Shown: positions 47,179 to 55,918 of the stretch, one piece after another
How the letters are laid out: each line of letters begins with the position of its first letter
Position numbering within the stretch: position 1 is the stretch's first letter
DNA from: an uncultured Clostridia bacterium
Lineage (GTDB): Bacteria; Bacillota; Clostridia; TANB77; CAG-508
NCBI GenBank assembly: GCA_904378095.1
Contig: CAJFHE010000002.1
Span: 1-64,000 of the forward strand
Direction of reading: 5' to 3'
Length of the DNA: 64,000 nt
Program-made: the position numbers and the translations under genes
Notes under the pieces: generated by a model
Seen by the model: only the letters and a program-made list of their open reading frames with translations
The model's database searches: none
Told to the model about the DNA's origin: nothing

Positions 47179-48057
47179 TTATAATGTTTCTATATCTTCT
47201 TTAGTTAAACCTGTTATTTTTACTATGGTTTCGGTCGCCATTCCTTCATCTTTCATCTTTTTTGCTATCTCTTGTTGTTTTTTCTTTTCGCCTCTTTCTT
47301 CTGCTTGTGCCATTGTCATGTTATAATCTATTATTTCTAATTTTCTCTTATATGCCTCTATTCTTGCATTCTCGTCTGCACTCATTTCATCCAAGTCTTC
47401 TACTACTTTCTCTATTGTTTTATTCTCTTCACTTGCCATCTTTATTTTCTCATCCTCCCCCGTTAGCAGCCATAGCCATTGCTCCAACTTACTATTCATT
47501 CCTGGCTTACTTTTTATAAATTTTTTTAATTCTATATAATGAAATTCTACTATGTCTGTTAAATCCTCTTGCTCTTCTTTATAACCCATATTTACATATT
47601 TTTTTGGATTGTTTTTGTCAAACTTCAAATGTACTATACTATGATATGTATTCCTTTTCAACAAATTTTCTGCTAATATATTTATTGATATGAATTTCTT
47701 TAGCCCTTGGTATGACTCGCTTACTCGTGTATCCTCTGCTATTAACCTTGCTCCATAACCTATATTTCTATTTACAAAAGTATATATATTAGACACCTGC
47801 ATTTCTATATCTAAAATTGTATTATCATCAATTGTTGCTCGTATATCCAATACTCCCAGTTTTTCACCTGCATAATTCTTTGTTATCTCTGAATTTTTTA
47901 CCTCTATTTTCTTGATTTTAATGTCTAATATTGCCTCAACAAATTCCTTTAACTCTTGGTTATTTTCTGGCTTTGCAAATATCCTCTTAAATACATAGTC
48001 ATTTGTTAATTCTAGTCTCTTTTGTTCACTTTGTGTTTTTGTCTCATTTTTTTGCAT
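47179..48057 (-). CDS. Rpn-family PD-(D/E)XK nuclease/putative transposase
   Basis: 292 residues. Recombination-promoting nuclease family, often labelled PD-(D/E)XK family transposase. The opening LTNDYVFKRIFAKPENNQELKEFVEAIL is diagnostic. The nuclease core has D71 in GVLDIRATIDDN and E85/Q87 in LDIEMQV. Next comes NRNIGYGARLIAEDTRVSESYQGLKK, and a C-terminal helical region ends in AKKMKDEGMATETIVKITGLTKEDIETL, a typical terminal helix-turn motif. No inverted repeats flank it as a mobile element would need. The ATG at 48057 follows GGGAGG. It is intact and may move by homologous recombination. Confidence 0.9.
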   Translation of the reverse strand: MQKNETKTQSEQKRLELTNDYVFKRIFAKPENNQELKEFVEAILDIKIKKIEVKNSEITKNYAGEKLGVLDIRATIDDNTILDIEMQVSNIYTFVNRNIGYGARLIAEDTRVSESYQGLKKFISINILAENLLKRNTYHSIVHLKFDKNNPKKYVNMGYKEEQEDLTDIVEFHYIELKKFIKSKPGMNSKLEQWLWLLTGEDEKIKMASEENKTIEKVVEDLDEMSADENARIEAYKRKLEIIDYNMTMAQAEERGEKKKQQEIAKKMKDEGMATETIVKITGLTKEDIETL

Positions 48058-48494
48058 ATTGCTACCTCCCATATTCTATCAAATTTCATGTTGGTATTCA
48101 ATACTTTTTCTTAATTTTAGTCTTATTATTTTTCTTATTGGTAAATGTTAATTAGAAATAATCTTTGCAGATGATTAGAGATAAAAAGATTTATTTTTAA
48201 TGATTTAAATATTTTAAGAAGAAATAATAATATGGATAAAGATTAAAGATATATTGAATAAAATTAGTTGATGTTAAATTTTTTAGAATCAAATATTACT
48301 GAATTAATTTAATATCACTAATGTAAAACATATTTTATATATAGCATGATTTTATGTATAATGCAAGAAAAATCGTTCGACAAAAATCGACACCTTAGAA
48401 AAAAAGAATTTCCTATTTGTAATATTTTTGTAATATATAAAAACCGCCTAAGAAATTAATCTTAGGTGGTTATAAATTGGTTGATTATAGCAAG
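48058..48494. other. 437-base gap with a possible Spo0A-box pair and promoter
   Basis: AT-rich and without an ORF. On the minus strand TGTCGATTTTTGTCGAA (about 48374-48392) holds two Spo0A-box-like units (TGTCGA and TTTTTGTCGAA). They lie just upstream of TTGCAT-N17-TATATA (about 48335-48365), pointing to the Rpn-type gene through a 280-base leader. The relA-like terminator lies at 48443-48470. Confidence 0.3.
48443..48470 (-). terminator. terminator after the RelA-like gene
   Basis: ACCGCCTAAG (48443-48452) pairs with CTTAGGTGGT (48461-48470), with one G-U and a T-run on the minus strand. Confidence 0.88.
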
Positions 48495-49361
48495 TCACAA
48501 TAAACTAAATGGATCCACTGAGTAGACTAACCCTATATTGTCTACAACTGTGTTGTCAGGCAGAATAGCAAATCCGGGCATGTTCACCTTATGCAAGTCA
48601 ATTTTGACACTTTGTTCTTCATACCTTTTAACCTTGTAAGGAATATGATTTGCGCTTCCATACTCAGCTCTGATATCCATCGACATCGTACGTACTTGAA
48701 CTTCAAAGTTCAGTCCATCACTCTTCTTGAACACGCAGTGGAGACTTTGGTACCCGTTAGCTTTAGGGTTAAGAACATAGTCCTTAATATTGTTTTCAAA
48801 GCCCGGCATTACCAAGGATTTCTTTGGCACAATTACGTCTGTGTTTTCTTCTTTTTTAAAGCCACTATCTAAGATAGGCTCAGCCTCAGTTAGCAAGCAG
48901 TTACGCTCTACCACGAAATACGAAATTATTTTATTCATTACTTCGTAACACAGACCGACAGATGTTTCATCATCCTTTGCATCAGAAAGAATTGTAATTC
49001 TAAATCCTAGCAAATCCTGCATTCTATCAAGAGGTCTGTTGGTCCTTAAGAACAATCGTATCTTTTCGTTGACTCCAATAAAATCCTTTTTACGTCTCTT
49101 GATGTTTACATTAATTTCGCTGTTTTTGCATGTATCACGCAGGTGCTCCTTTAATTCCTGGAATTCTCGCTCCAGCTCCCGAAGTTTGGTCACTAAAACC
49201 ATCCTTCTGAATTGCTGAAGCTTGTTTGCATACAATATAGAGTAGATATCTCCTCCATTTCTTAGTGTCTTTTCGTACTTTTTACTTGCTTCCTCAATTG
49301 TTTTAGAAGAAATAATTGCTTCTTCTAAACTAGGAAACCGTATTTGGTCCAGTGCTGTCAT
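48495..49361 (-). CDS. stand-alone RelA/SpoT synthetase-domain protein
   Basis: 288 residues with a (p)ppGpp-synthetase-type fold and no HD hydrolase, TGS or ACT domain. Visible signatures are MQDLLGFRI with D116, the guanine-binding loop DYVLNPKANGYQSLH with Y204, EVQVRT with E220, and AEYGSANHIPYK. The N-terminal 100 residues are helical with basic stretches (NIKRRKKDF). The C-terminal 40 residues (GFAILPDNTVVDNIGLVYSVDPF) are not typical of RelQ/RelP. It could make alarmone, or be a toxic small alarmone synthetase that modifies tRNA; sequence alone does not decide. Base composition is visibly richer in G and C than the neighbours. It has its own promoter, start-site palindrome and terminator. 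No small antitoxin gene adjoins it. Confidence 0.88.
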   Translation of the reverse strand: MTALDQIRFPSLEEAIISSKTIEEASKKYEKTLRNGGDIYSILYANKLQQFRRMVLVTKLRELEREFQELKEHLRDTCKNSEINVNIKRRKKDFIGVNEKIRLFLRTNRPLDRMQDLLGFRITILSDAKDDETSVGLCYEVMNKIISYFVVERNCLLTEAEPILDSGFKKEENTDVIVPKKSLVMPGFENNIKDYVLNPKANGYQSLHCVFKKSDGLNFEVQVRTMSMDIRAEYGSANHIPYKVKRYEEQSVKIDLHKVNMPGFAILPDNTVVDNIGLVYSVDPFSLL

Positions 49362-49383
49362 GTTTACTCCTCCAATTTATTTT

Positions 49384-49434
49384 TTGTAGTTTGTACTACA
49401 ACTATATTGTAGCATAAATTATGTAAATTTGCAA
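49384..49434 (-). promoter_or_regulatory. promoter and start-site palindrome of the RelA-like gene
   Basis: TTGCAA (49429-49434), 17-base spacer and TACAAT (49406-49411) on the minus strand. TTGTAGT/ACTACAA with a four-base centre (49384-49401) falls at the expected transcription start, where a repressor would act. GGAGG precedes the ATG. Confidence 0.65.
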
Positions 49435-49445
49435 AAATATTAACA

Positions 49446-51356
49446 TTATTTAGCAAATGTGTCAATCTCTTCTACTACTTTTGCTATAAACTCATCTATT
49501 GGCATTGCTCCAATATCTCCATCTTTTCTAGAGCGTACTCCTACTGCTCCAGCTTCTTTTTCTTTGTCTCCTAATACTAACATATATGGTATTTTTTGAA
49601 GTTGAGCTTCTCTTATTTTGTATCCTATCTTTTCATTTCTGTCATCTACTTCTACTCTTATACCAACATCTTCAAGTCTAGCTTTTACTTCATTAGCATA
49701 TTCTACATGTGCATCTGCTATTGGAAGAACTTTTACTTGTACTGGTGCAAGCCATGTTGGGAATGCTCCTGCATAATTTTCAATAAGTACACCAATAAAT
49801 CTCTCAATACTTCCAAATATAACTCTGTGAAGCATAACTGGTCTATGTTTTTCTCCATCTTCACCAATATATGTTAAATCAAATCTTTCTGGCATTTGGA
49901 AATCTAATTGTATTGTGCCACATTGCCATTCACGTCCTAAAGAATCTTTAATATGAAAATCTATTTTTGGTCCATAGAAAGCTCCATCGCCTTCATTTAA
50001 TTCATATGGCATATTTAAATCTTTAAGAACTTTCTTTAATGCTCCTTCTGCCATCTCCCATTGCTCATCAGAGCCCATTGAATCATCTGGTCTTGTAGAT
50101 AATTCTAGAGTATATTCAAATCCAAATATACTATATACTTCATCAACAAGTTTTATTATTCTAGATATTTCTTCTTCTATTTGCTCTGGCAAACAGAATA
50201 TGTGAGCATCATCTTGTGTAAAGCATCTTACTCTAAATAATCCATTTAACTCCCCAGATTTTTCATGTCTGTGAACTAGTCCTAATTCTCCAGCTCTAAT
50301 TGGTAAATCTTTATAAGAATGCATTTTGCTCTTATATACAAGCATACCACCAGGGCAGTTCATTGGTTTAATTCCATAATCTACACCATCTATTTTTGTT
50401 GTGTACATATTTTCTTTGTAATGGTCCCAATGTCCTGAGCGATGCCATAACTCTTCGTTTAATATCATAGGTGTTTTTATTTCAACATATCCATTTTTTC
50501 TATGAATATCTCTCCAAAAGTCTTCTAATACATTTCTTAGTACCATACCTTTTGGTAAGAAAAATGGGAATCCTGGTCCTTCTGGAGCTATCATAAATAA
50601 CTCTAATTCTTTTCCTAATTTTTTATGGTCACGTTTTTTTGCTTCTTCTAGCATATTTAGATATTCTTCTAGCTGGCTTGCCTTTGGATATGAAATCCCA
50701 TAAAATCTTTGAAGCATTTTATTATGCTCGTCACCTCTCCAATATGCGCCTGAAGAAGATAATATTTTTACAGCTTTAACCTTTCCTGTACTCATCAAGT
50801 GTGGTCCAGCACATAAATCTGTAAATTCACCTTGTTTATAGAAAGAAATTTCTTCCCCTTCTGGTAGCTCTTCTATTAGCTCTACTTTGTAATCCTCGCC
50901 TTGCTCTTTCATGAATTTAATTGCTTCATCTCTTGGAAGAGAATATCTTTCAATTGGTAAATCTTCTTTTATAATTTTCTTCATTTCTGCTTCAATTTTT
51001 TCAAAATCATCTGAAGAAATATTTTCTTTAACATCAAAATCATAATAGAAGCCATTTGCAATAGCTGGTCCTATTGTTAATTTAACATCATTTCCATAAA
51101 TTCTCTTTATAGCTTGTGCCATAATGTGAGATGTAGTATGCCAATAAGCTTTTTTACCATCTTCGCTATTATCAAAGGTAAGAATTTCTACTTCTGAGTC
51201 CTCCTCTATGTTATACCTTAAATCCTTAACCTCGCCATTTACCTTAGCGCAAGTTGCATTTCTAGCTAATCCTTCGCTTATCTCTTTAGCTAATTCCAGT
51301 ACACTAATTCCTTTGTTTACCTCTTTTACAGAGCCATCTTTTAACGTAATCTTCAT
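49446..51356 (-). CDS. thrS: threonyl-tRNA synthetase
   Basis: 636 residues. The TGS domain (1-60, MKITLKDGSVKEVNKGISVLELA) is followed by the editing domain with HTTSHIMAQAIKRIYG (HxxxH) and the later TDLCAGPHLMSTG. The class II core has PMNCPGGMLVYK, RVRCFTQDDAHIFC and GPKIDFHIKDSLGREWQCGT, and the C-terminal anticodon domain begins near APVQVKVLPIAD. The start is the ATG at 51356 with AAAGGATG; the frame continues upstream, but that part is leader. Expression is controlled by the T-box at 51430-51675. Confidence 0.97.
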   Translation of the reverse strand: MKITLKDGSVKEVNKGISVLELAKEISEGLARNATCAKVNGEVKDLRYNIEEDSEVEILTFDNSEDGKKAYWHTTSHIMAQAIKRIYGNDVKLTIGPAIANGFYYDFDVKENISSDDFEKIEAEMKKIIKEDLPIERYSLPRDEAIKFMKEQGEDYKVELIEELPEGEEISFYKQGEFTDLCAGPHLMSTGKVKAVKILSSSGAYWRGDEHNKMLQRFYGISYPKASQLEEYLNMLEEAKKRDHKKLGKELELFMIAPEGPGFPFFLPKGMVLRNVLEDFWRDIHRKNGYVEIKTPMILNEELWHRSGHWDHYKENMYTTKIDGVDYGIKPMNCPGGMLVYKSKMHSYKDLPIRAGELGLVHRHEKSGELNGLFRVRCFTQDDAHIFCLPEQIEEEISRIIKLVDEVYSIFGFEYTLELSTRPDDSMGSDEQWEMAEGALKKVLKDLNMPYELNEGDGAFYGPKIDFHIKDSLGREWQCGTIQLDFQMPERFDLTYIGEDGEKHRPVMLHRVIFGSIERFIGVLIENYAGAFPTWLAPVQVKVLPIADAHVEYANEVKARLEDVGIRVEVDDRNEKIGYKIREAQLQKIPYMLVLGDKEKEAGAVGVRSRKDGDIGAMPIDEFIAKVVEEIDTFAK

Positions 51357-51381
51357 TCTATCAACATCCTTTCTTTTGGCT

Positions 51382-51432
51382 GGAACAAGGGGACGGTTCC
51401 ATCGTTCCAGAAATGGAACATGGGGACACATC
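51382..51432. repeat. GGGGAC-type repeat between T-box terminator and thrS start
   Basis: On the minus strand GTGTCCCC, then GTTCCATTTCTGGAAC, then GATGGAACCGTCCCCTTGTTCC. It contains three related GTTCCA/TGGAAC units that can form small hairpins. It resembles the GGGGACGGAGG and GGGACAGG repeats and is not part of the T-box itself. Confidence 0.6.
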
Positions 51433-51675
51433 AAAAAAGCACTCCTCCAGCAATCACTTCAATTGCCAGAGGGGTGCTATATAACACGGTTCCACCCTTT
51501 GTTTTACTTCATTTACTTTTAACGCAAGCTTACGTCTAGTTTTGCTAGAAACAATGAGGTAGTTTTTCAAATACGTTTATTTAGAATAGCTTGCAGCCAC
51601 GACCATTCCTCTCTTAAAACAACCTTTATTTTACTTTGTCTCATTTATGTTTTTTATTTATTCAAAATTCATTAT
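51433..51675 (-). promoter_or_regulatory. threonine T-box leader of thrS
   Basis: A complete T-box. Stem I closes with AATGAG/CTCATT (51553-51558/51640-51645) and contains the AGAGAGG motif. The specifier region on its 3' side reads ACTACC, so either ACU or ACC, both Thr codons. The T-box proper is AAAGGGTGGAACCGTG (51485-51500). The terminator stem spans 51438-51478 and ends in a T-run. Uncharged tRNA-Thr is expected to stabilise the antiterminator and allow thrS transcription. Confidence 0.95.
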
Positions 51676-51680
51676 GCATT

Positions 51681-51709
51681 ATTATACAACTGCATTAAAA
51701 TTATGTCAA
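51681..51709 (-). promoter_or_regulatory. consensus promoter for the thrS T-box transcript
   Basis: TTGACA (51704-51709), exactly 17 bases, TATAAT (51681-51686) on the minus strand. It is a perfect match to the sigma-A consensus. Confidence 0.9.
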
Positions 51710-51718
51710 TACTAAATT

Positions 51719-54415
51719 CTATTTATCTATATTCCTATGTTGTACATATGTAACTATTGCGAGTCCAATTAATATTACTATAGCTATTCCTACTGTTATA
51801 ACTCCTGTTTGTGGAATTGTTCCTCCTGCTACTGTATTGTCCTCGTTGTTTGAATTATTTCCATTAGCATTATTTCCACTATTATGATTATTATCTTCTA
51901 TATTTATTACATCATCAATTGAGCCTGCATTTTCATCATCTGTATAAACATTAACATGTGTATTTTCTGTTTGCTGTACTTCGTCTACTGCAATCTGCTC
52001 TAATGTTTCATCCCCTGCTGTTGCTTCTTCTTTGATGTACAAGTATAGTTTGTCCGCATCTTTTATCTCATTATAGTTTGGAATATTTCTGCTATCCACA
52101 CTAAAAGTTAATGTTTTATCTCCACCATTACCTACAGTGATTTGTGGGCTCTCAATTTTTGTCCAATTGTCTATGTTACCTTCTGAGTCTGTGTCTGAGA
52201 AATAGTAGTAATATGTATAGTTCGTTTTGTCACTGCCATTTATTATATTAGATACTTCTATTGTCATATCTATATATGAATCTCTTTCCGAGTTAGGATA
52301 TACATAGATTGATACTTCCGTGGCTTCTGTATTCATATTTGTAAAGTCTGACAATATTGGTCTAACTATCTCTTCATCGCCTCCATCATCATCTCCACCT
52401 TGCTCAACTTGAGTTACAGTTATTGCTTGAGTTACTATTCTTGTGACTCCATTTTCTGTATAACTTATTGTTACATATTTCTGTCCGTATTGTAAGCTGG
52501 CGCCATCAAGCACTTCATAATTTGTTATTGTTTTACTACTAGAATCGCTATAAGTTGCTGTCACTACCATTCCTGTCTTGTCAAATGCTTCTCCTTCTTG
52601 ATACTCTGTTTTATTTGGAGCCGTTGTAACTGCTATGCTTTCTAATGTAACAGGTACTTCTTCTTTTTCATGGCTTGTATATGCTCTTATTGATACATTT
52701 CCTCTTACGTCTAAATCGCTATAAGTTCCTAAATCCACCCAGTTATCCCTTTCAAAAGAAGCGCTATCTGTAAAAAAGCTTTCATTTGCATTAATTTCTA
52801 CATTTTCGTCAGTTAATCTTGTCTCTGCCATAAATGTAGTTTTTGCCTCACCTGAAGTTAACTCTAAAGCTATTGCAAATGAATCACCTGTTAATTGTAT
52901 TGGTTCTGCAAATTCTAGAATGTGATATCCAGGCTCAACTACAACATTGTCACCATCTTTTAAATTTACTTTTTGTAGTTTGTCTTTTGTTAAACTATTA
53001 TCTCCTGAATTTACATATACATTACATGTAACTTCTTGTAATGTATAAAATCCAACTTTATTTAAGTATTCAGTCTCATTTGAATTCCTATCAAATTTAT
53101 TTGCTATATATACTTTTGAGTCTTCAATTTCAATTGGAATATCTGCTAATAATTTATCATGTTCATATAAATTATCGTAATCTTTCTTGTTTGACGCCTT
53201 TTCTACCGCATATAAATGACTATAAATATTAGCATCTTCATATGATATGTACATGTAGCCTTCATCGCCAACTTCAATTTCTATATTTTCGCCATTTATT
53301 TTTACTTTATCCTCGCCATATCCATTTGCAATGTATAGTTGTCTTACTGTTTCGTCCGGTATTTCCTCTGGTGAATTCCATTCTATATCAATTTCTTGCT
53401 CTTTAAAAGCGTCAAATAATTCTTGTTTTTCATCTGCCAAGTTATTAACTATTTTATCTCCCCAAGAATTTTTTACTATCCAAGCTCCATTACTTGAAGG
53501 CCTACTTGTTTCGTTAAAATTATCTACGCTATAATTGTCGTCCCAGCCAATTATTACAACCGCATGGTCCATTTTATATTCTGTTGCACTATCGCAATAT
53601 ATTGCTCCAGTAGCATTATTATATGCATCTGATATTAGCTGTGCTCCATGAACTCCTGCGAAAATTCCGCCATAATTTGTTATTGTCTCTTTCATTTTTG
53701 CCATAAGCTCAGCTTTTCCAACATCGTCTATGCTTTCAAATTCAATTGTATCATACAAAGTTGTAACAACATCTTTGTTTTGTATATCAGAAAGATTTAT
53801 AAGATTTTCATTATTTTCAAAAGGCATATCAGCTTCTTTAATAGCTCCCATACCATTTATAAAATAATTCTGTACTTCTTTAAAGTTGCCGCCTGAAATG
53901 TCCGTAGTATAGCCATATTCATTTACTGCATTATTACTGAACATAGACCTTTTTGAAGAATAAAACATATGTCTTTCTGAAAAATCATATATATTGCCAG
54001 TGTTTCCCATTCTGTAATCTCCCATGCCTAGGTTACTTTCTAGCATACCAATACCTGCAAAAGCCCAGCATGAATCTGTTTGCATTTGATTTCTTATTGC
54101 AACATTATTTAGGATTATAGCTCTCAAATCATAATCCGTATCCAAAGAATTTTCAAGCAAGTTTCCAATTCTAAGGACATTACTTAATTGGTTTAAGTAC
54201 TCTGAATTTGATTTTGGCGCAATCACATCATATTTTTTTGGCTCTAGTACTTTTGCTTTTTCTTCATCACTTAAATTCATATACTCTTTATATTCTTCTG
54301 TTGGCTCTACAACACTTAAGCTTTGACTAGCATATACTTTACTTGAAAACATTATTACAAATAAAATAACTGTTAGAAATAATATTTTTCTAAATATCTT
54401 TACTTTATTATTCAT
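51719..54415 (-). CDS. secreted wall-anchored C1-family cysteine peptidase
   Basis: 898 residues. A signal peptide (about 1-29) ends near SKVYA. The papain-like domain has its cysteine C116 in QMQTDSCWAFAG, histidine in MDHAVVIIGWDDNY (about 281) and asparagine in WIVKNSWGDK. A lectin-like beta domain follows (VGFYTLQEVTCNVYVNSG...SFAIALELTSG). Then comes a bacterial Ig-like domain (LESIAVTTAPNKTEYQEGEAFDKTGMVVTATYSD). The C-terminus has an Asn-rich linker, the sorting-type motif TIPQTG, a membrane helix and a short charged tail, so sortase attachment is likely. It starts 12 bases after pgi and is probably cotranscribed with it. The substrate is unknown. Confidence 0.93.
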   Translation of the reverse strand: MNNKVKIFRKILFLTVILFVIMFSSKVYASQSLSVVEPTEEYKEYMNLSDEEKAKVLEPKKYDVIAPKSNSEYLNQLSNVLRIGNLLENSLDTDYDLRAIILNNVAIRNQMQTDSCWAFAGIGMLESNLGMGDYRMGNTGNIYDFSERHMFYSSKRSMFSNNAVNEYGYTTDISGGNFKEVQNYFINGMGAIKEADMPFENNENLINLSDIQNKDVVTTLYDTIEFESIDDVGKAELMAKMKETITNYGGIFAGVHGAQLISDAYNNATGAIYCDSATEYKMDHAVVIIGWDDNYSVDNFNETSRPSSNGAWIVKNSWGDKIVNNLADEKQELFDAFKEQEIDIEWNSPEEIPDETVRQLYIANGYGEDKVKINGENIEIEVGDEGYMYISYEDANIYSHLYAVEKASNKKDYDNLYEHDKLLADIPIEIEDSKVYIANKFDRNSNETEYLNKVGFYTLQEVTCNVYVNSGDNSLTKDKLQKVNLKDGDNVVVEPGYHILEFAEPIQLTGDSFAIALELTSGEAKTTFMAETRLTDENVEINANESFFTDSASFERDNWVDLGTYSDLDVRGNVSIRAYTSHEKEEVPVTLESIAVTTAPNKTEYQEGEAFDKTGMVVTATYSDSSSKTITNYEVLDGASLQYGQKYVTISYTENGVTRIVTQAITVTQVEQGGDDDGGDEEIVRPILSDFTNMNTEATEVSIYVYPNSERDSYIDMTIEVSNIINGSDKTNYTYYYYFSDTDSEGNIDNWTKIESPQITVGNGGDKTLTFSVDSRNIPNYNEIKDADKLYLYIKEEATAGDETLEQIAVDEVQQTENTHVNVYTDDENAGSIDDVINIEDNNHNSGNNANGNNSNNEDNTVAGGTIPQTGVITVGIAIVILIGLAIVTYVQHRNIDK

Positions 54416-54427
54416 AGTTATAACCTC

Positions 54428-55759
54428 TTATTCTTCATTAGATTTTTTATCTACATATCCTGGCTTGCCTAACAATTTAAACATATTCGTTTTGTATTTT
54501 TCTACACCTGGTTGATTAAACGGGTTTATTCCCAATATTTTTCCAGACATCGCACATGCTAGCTCAAAAAAATATATCAACTGTCCAATATTTGAAGCAT
54601 CTAATTTTTCTATATTTATTTTGATATTTGGTACATCTCCTTCTGTATGTGCTTCTATCGTGCCCTCCATTGCTTTTTTATTTACAAAATCTAAAGTCTT
54701 GCCCTCAAGGTAATTCAAATTATCTAAATCATCTTCTTCTAATTTCATTTTTATATCATTACTAGATTTCTCTATATTAATTACCGTTTCAAATAAATTT
54801 CGTCTGCCCTCTTGTATATATTGGCCTAAAGAATGTAAATCTGTTGTAAACTCTGCTCCTGATGGATATATTCCTTTTTGCTCTTTTCCTTCACTTTCTC
54901 CAAAGAGCTGCTTCCACCATTCTATAAAGTAATACATTTTAGGCTCATATGTAACTAAAATCTCAATATTTTTTTCTTTAGCATACAACATATTCCTTAT
55001 AACAGCATATTTATAACACTCATTATATTTTAAGTTACTATCAGAATATTTATCTTGAGCAATCCTTGCTCCTTCCATTAATTTATCTATATTAATACCT
55101 GCTACTGCAATTGGAAGTAAGCCTACAGCTGTAAGCACTGAATATCTGCCCCCTATATTATCTGGTATGACAAAAGTTGTATATTTTTCTTTGTCTGCAA
55201 GTTTTTTTAATGCTCCTTTATTGGCATCTGTTGTAACATAAATCCTGCTTCTTGCTTCCTTTAGGCTATATTTATTTTCCATTATTTCTCTAAAAATTCT
55301 AAATGCAATTGCTGGCTCGGTTGTTGTTCCAGATTTGGATATAACATTAATTGAAACATCCTTGTCAGCTATATAATCCATTAAATCATTTATATAATTA
55401 GTACTCAAATTATTTCCAACATATAGTATTTGAGGCGTTTTTCTTGCAGATTTATCTTGCATATTGTAAAAAGTATTCGTAAGCGACTCTATTACAGCTC
55501 TTGAGCCCAAATACGAGCCTCCAATTCCTATAACTAGCAAAACATCTGAATTTGCTTGAATTTTTTTCGCAGCATTTTTTATTCTTTCAAACTCTACTTT
55601 ATTATAATCTGTTGGCAAATTAAGCCATCCACAAGGCTCATTTTCATCAGCTGCTTTACTATGTAATTCATTATGTATGTCAGAAACTAGCTTTGCATAA
55701 TTCATTACATTTTTCTCAAAAACTCGTGCATTTTTAAAATCAACTTTAATATTAAACAT
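54428..55759 (-). CDS. pgi: glucose-6-phosphate isomerase
   Basis: 443 residues, the short Firmicutes form. Interconverts glucose 6-phosphate and fructose 6-phosphate in glycolysis. Visible motifs are [56 protein letters not shown], and [29 protein letters not shown] take the ATG at 55759 with AAGGGG eight bases upstream; a GTG three codons earlier overlaps that site. It links the glucan set of this window to central metabolism only by function, not by position. Confidence 0.96.
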   Translation of the reverse strand: MFNIKVDFKNARVFEKNVMNYAKLVSDIHNELHSKAADENEPCGWLNLPTDYNKVEFERIKNAAKKIQANSDVLLVIGIGGSYLGSRAVIESLTNTFYNMQDKSARKTPQILYVGNNLSTNYINDLMDYIADKDVSINVISKSGTTTEPAIAFRIFREIMENKYSLKEARSRIYVTTDANKGALKKLADKEKYTTFVIPDNIGGRYSVLTAVGLLPIAVAGINIDKLMEGARIAQDKYSDSNLKYNECYKYAVIRNMLYAKEKNIEILVTYEPKMYYFIEWWKQLFGESEGKEQKGIYPSGAEFTTDLHSLGQYIQEGRRNLFETVINIEKSSNDIKMKLEEDDLDNLNYLEGKTLDFVNKKAMEGTIEAHTEGDVPNIKINIEKLDASNIGQLIYFFELACAMSGKILGINPFNQPGVEKYKTNMFKLLGKPGYVDKKSNEE

Positions 55760-55865
55760 GATTTTCACCCCTTATCTTTAGTATATTATTCATCTAATTA
55801 TATGATATTATATTAATGAATTTTTAGCAAGAGATTTTTGAAATATTTTATTGATAATTTTTAAA

Positions 55866-55891
55866 AAGCGAAAAGACATGTCTTTTCGCTT
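55866..55891. terminator. 26-base perfect palindromic terminator
   Basis: AAGCGAAAAGACA is followed directly by its reverse complement, then a T-run on the minus strand. It ends the marR-ABC operon before pgi. Confidence 0.9.
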
Positions 55892-55918
55892 ATCTTATAT
55901 ATAAAATTAATAAAAAAT

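Noticed and set aside
47179-48072. Rpn-type gene as part of an intact insertion sequence
   Set aside because: No terminal inverted repeats or target duplications were found beside it; the nearest hairpins are terminators.
51357-51434. A 26-codon N-terminal extension of ThrS
   Set aside because: It runs through the repeat behind the T-box terminator; the family starts at MKITLKDG, which has its own ribosome site.
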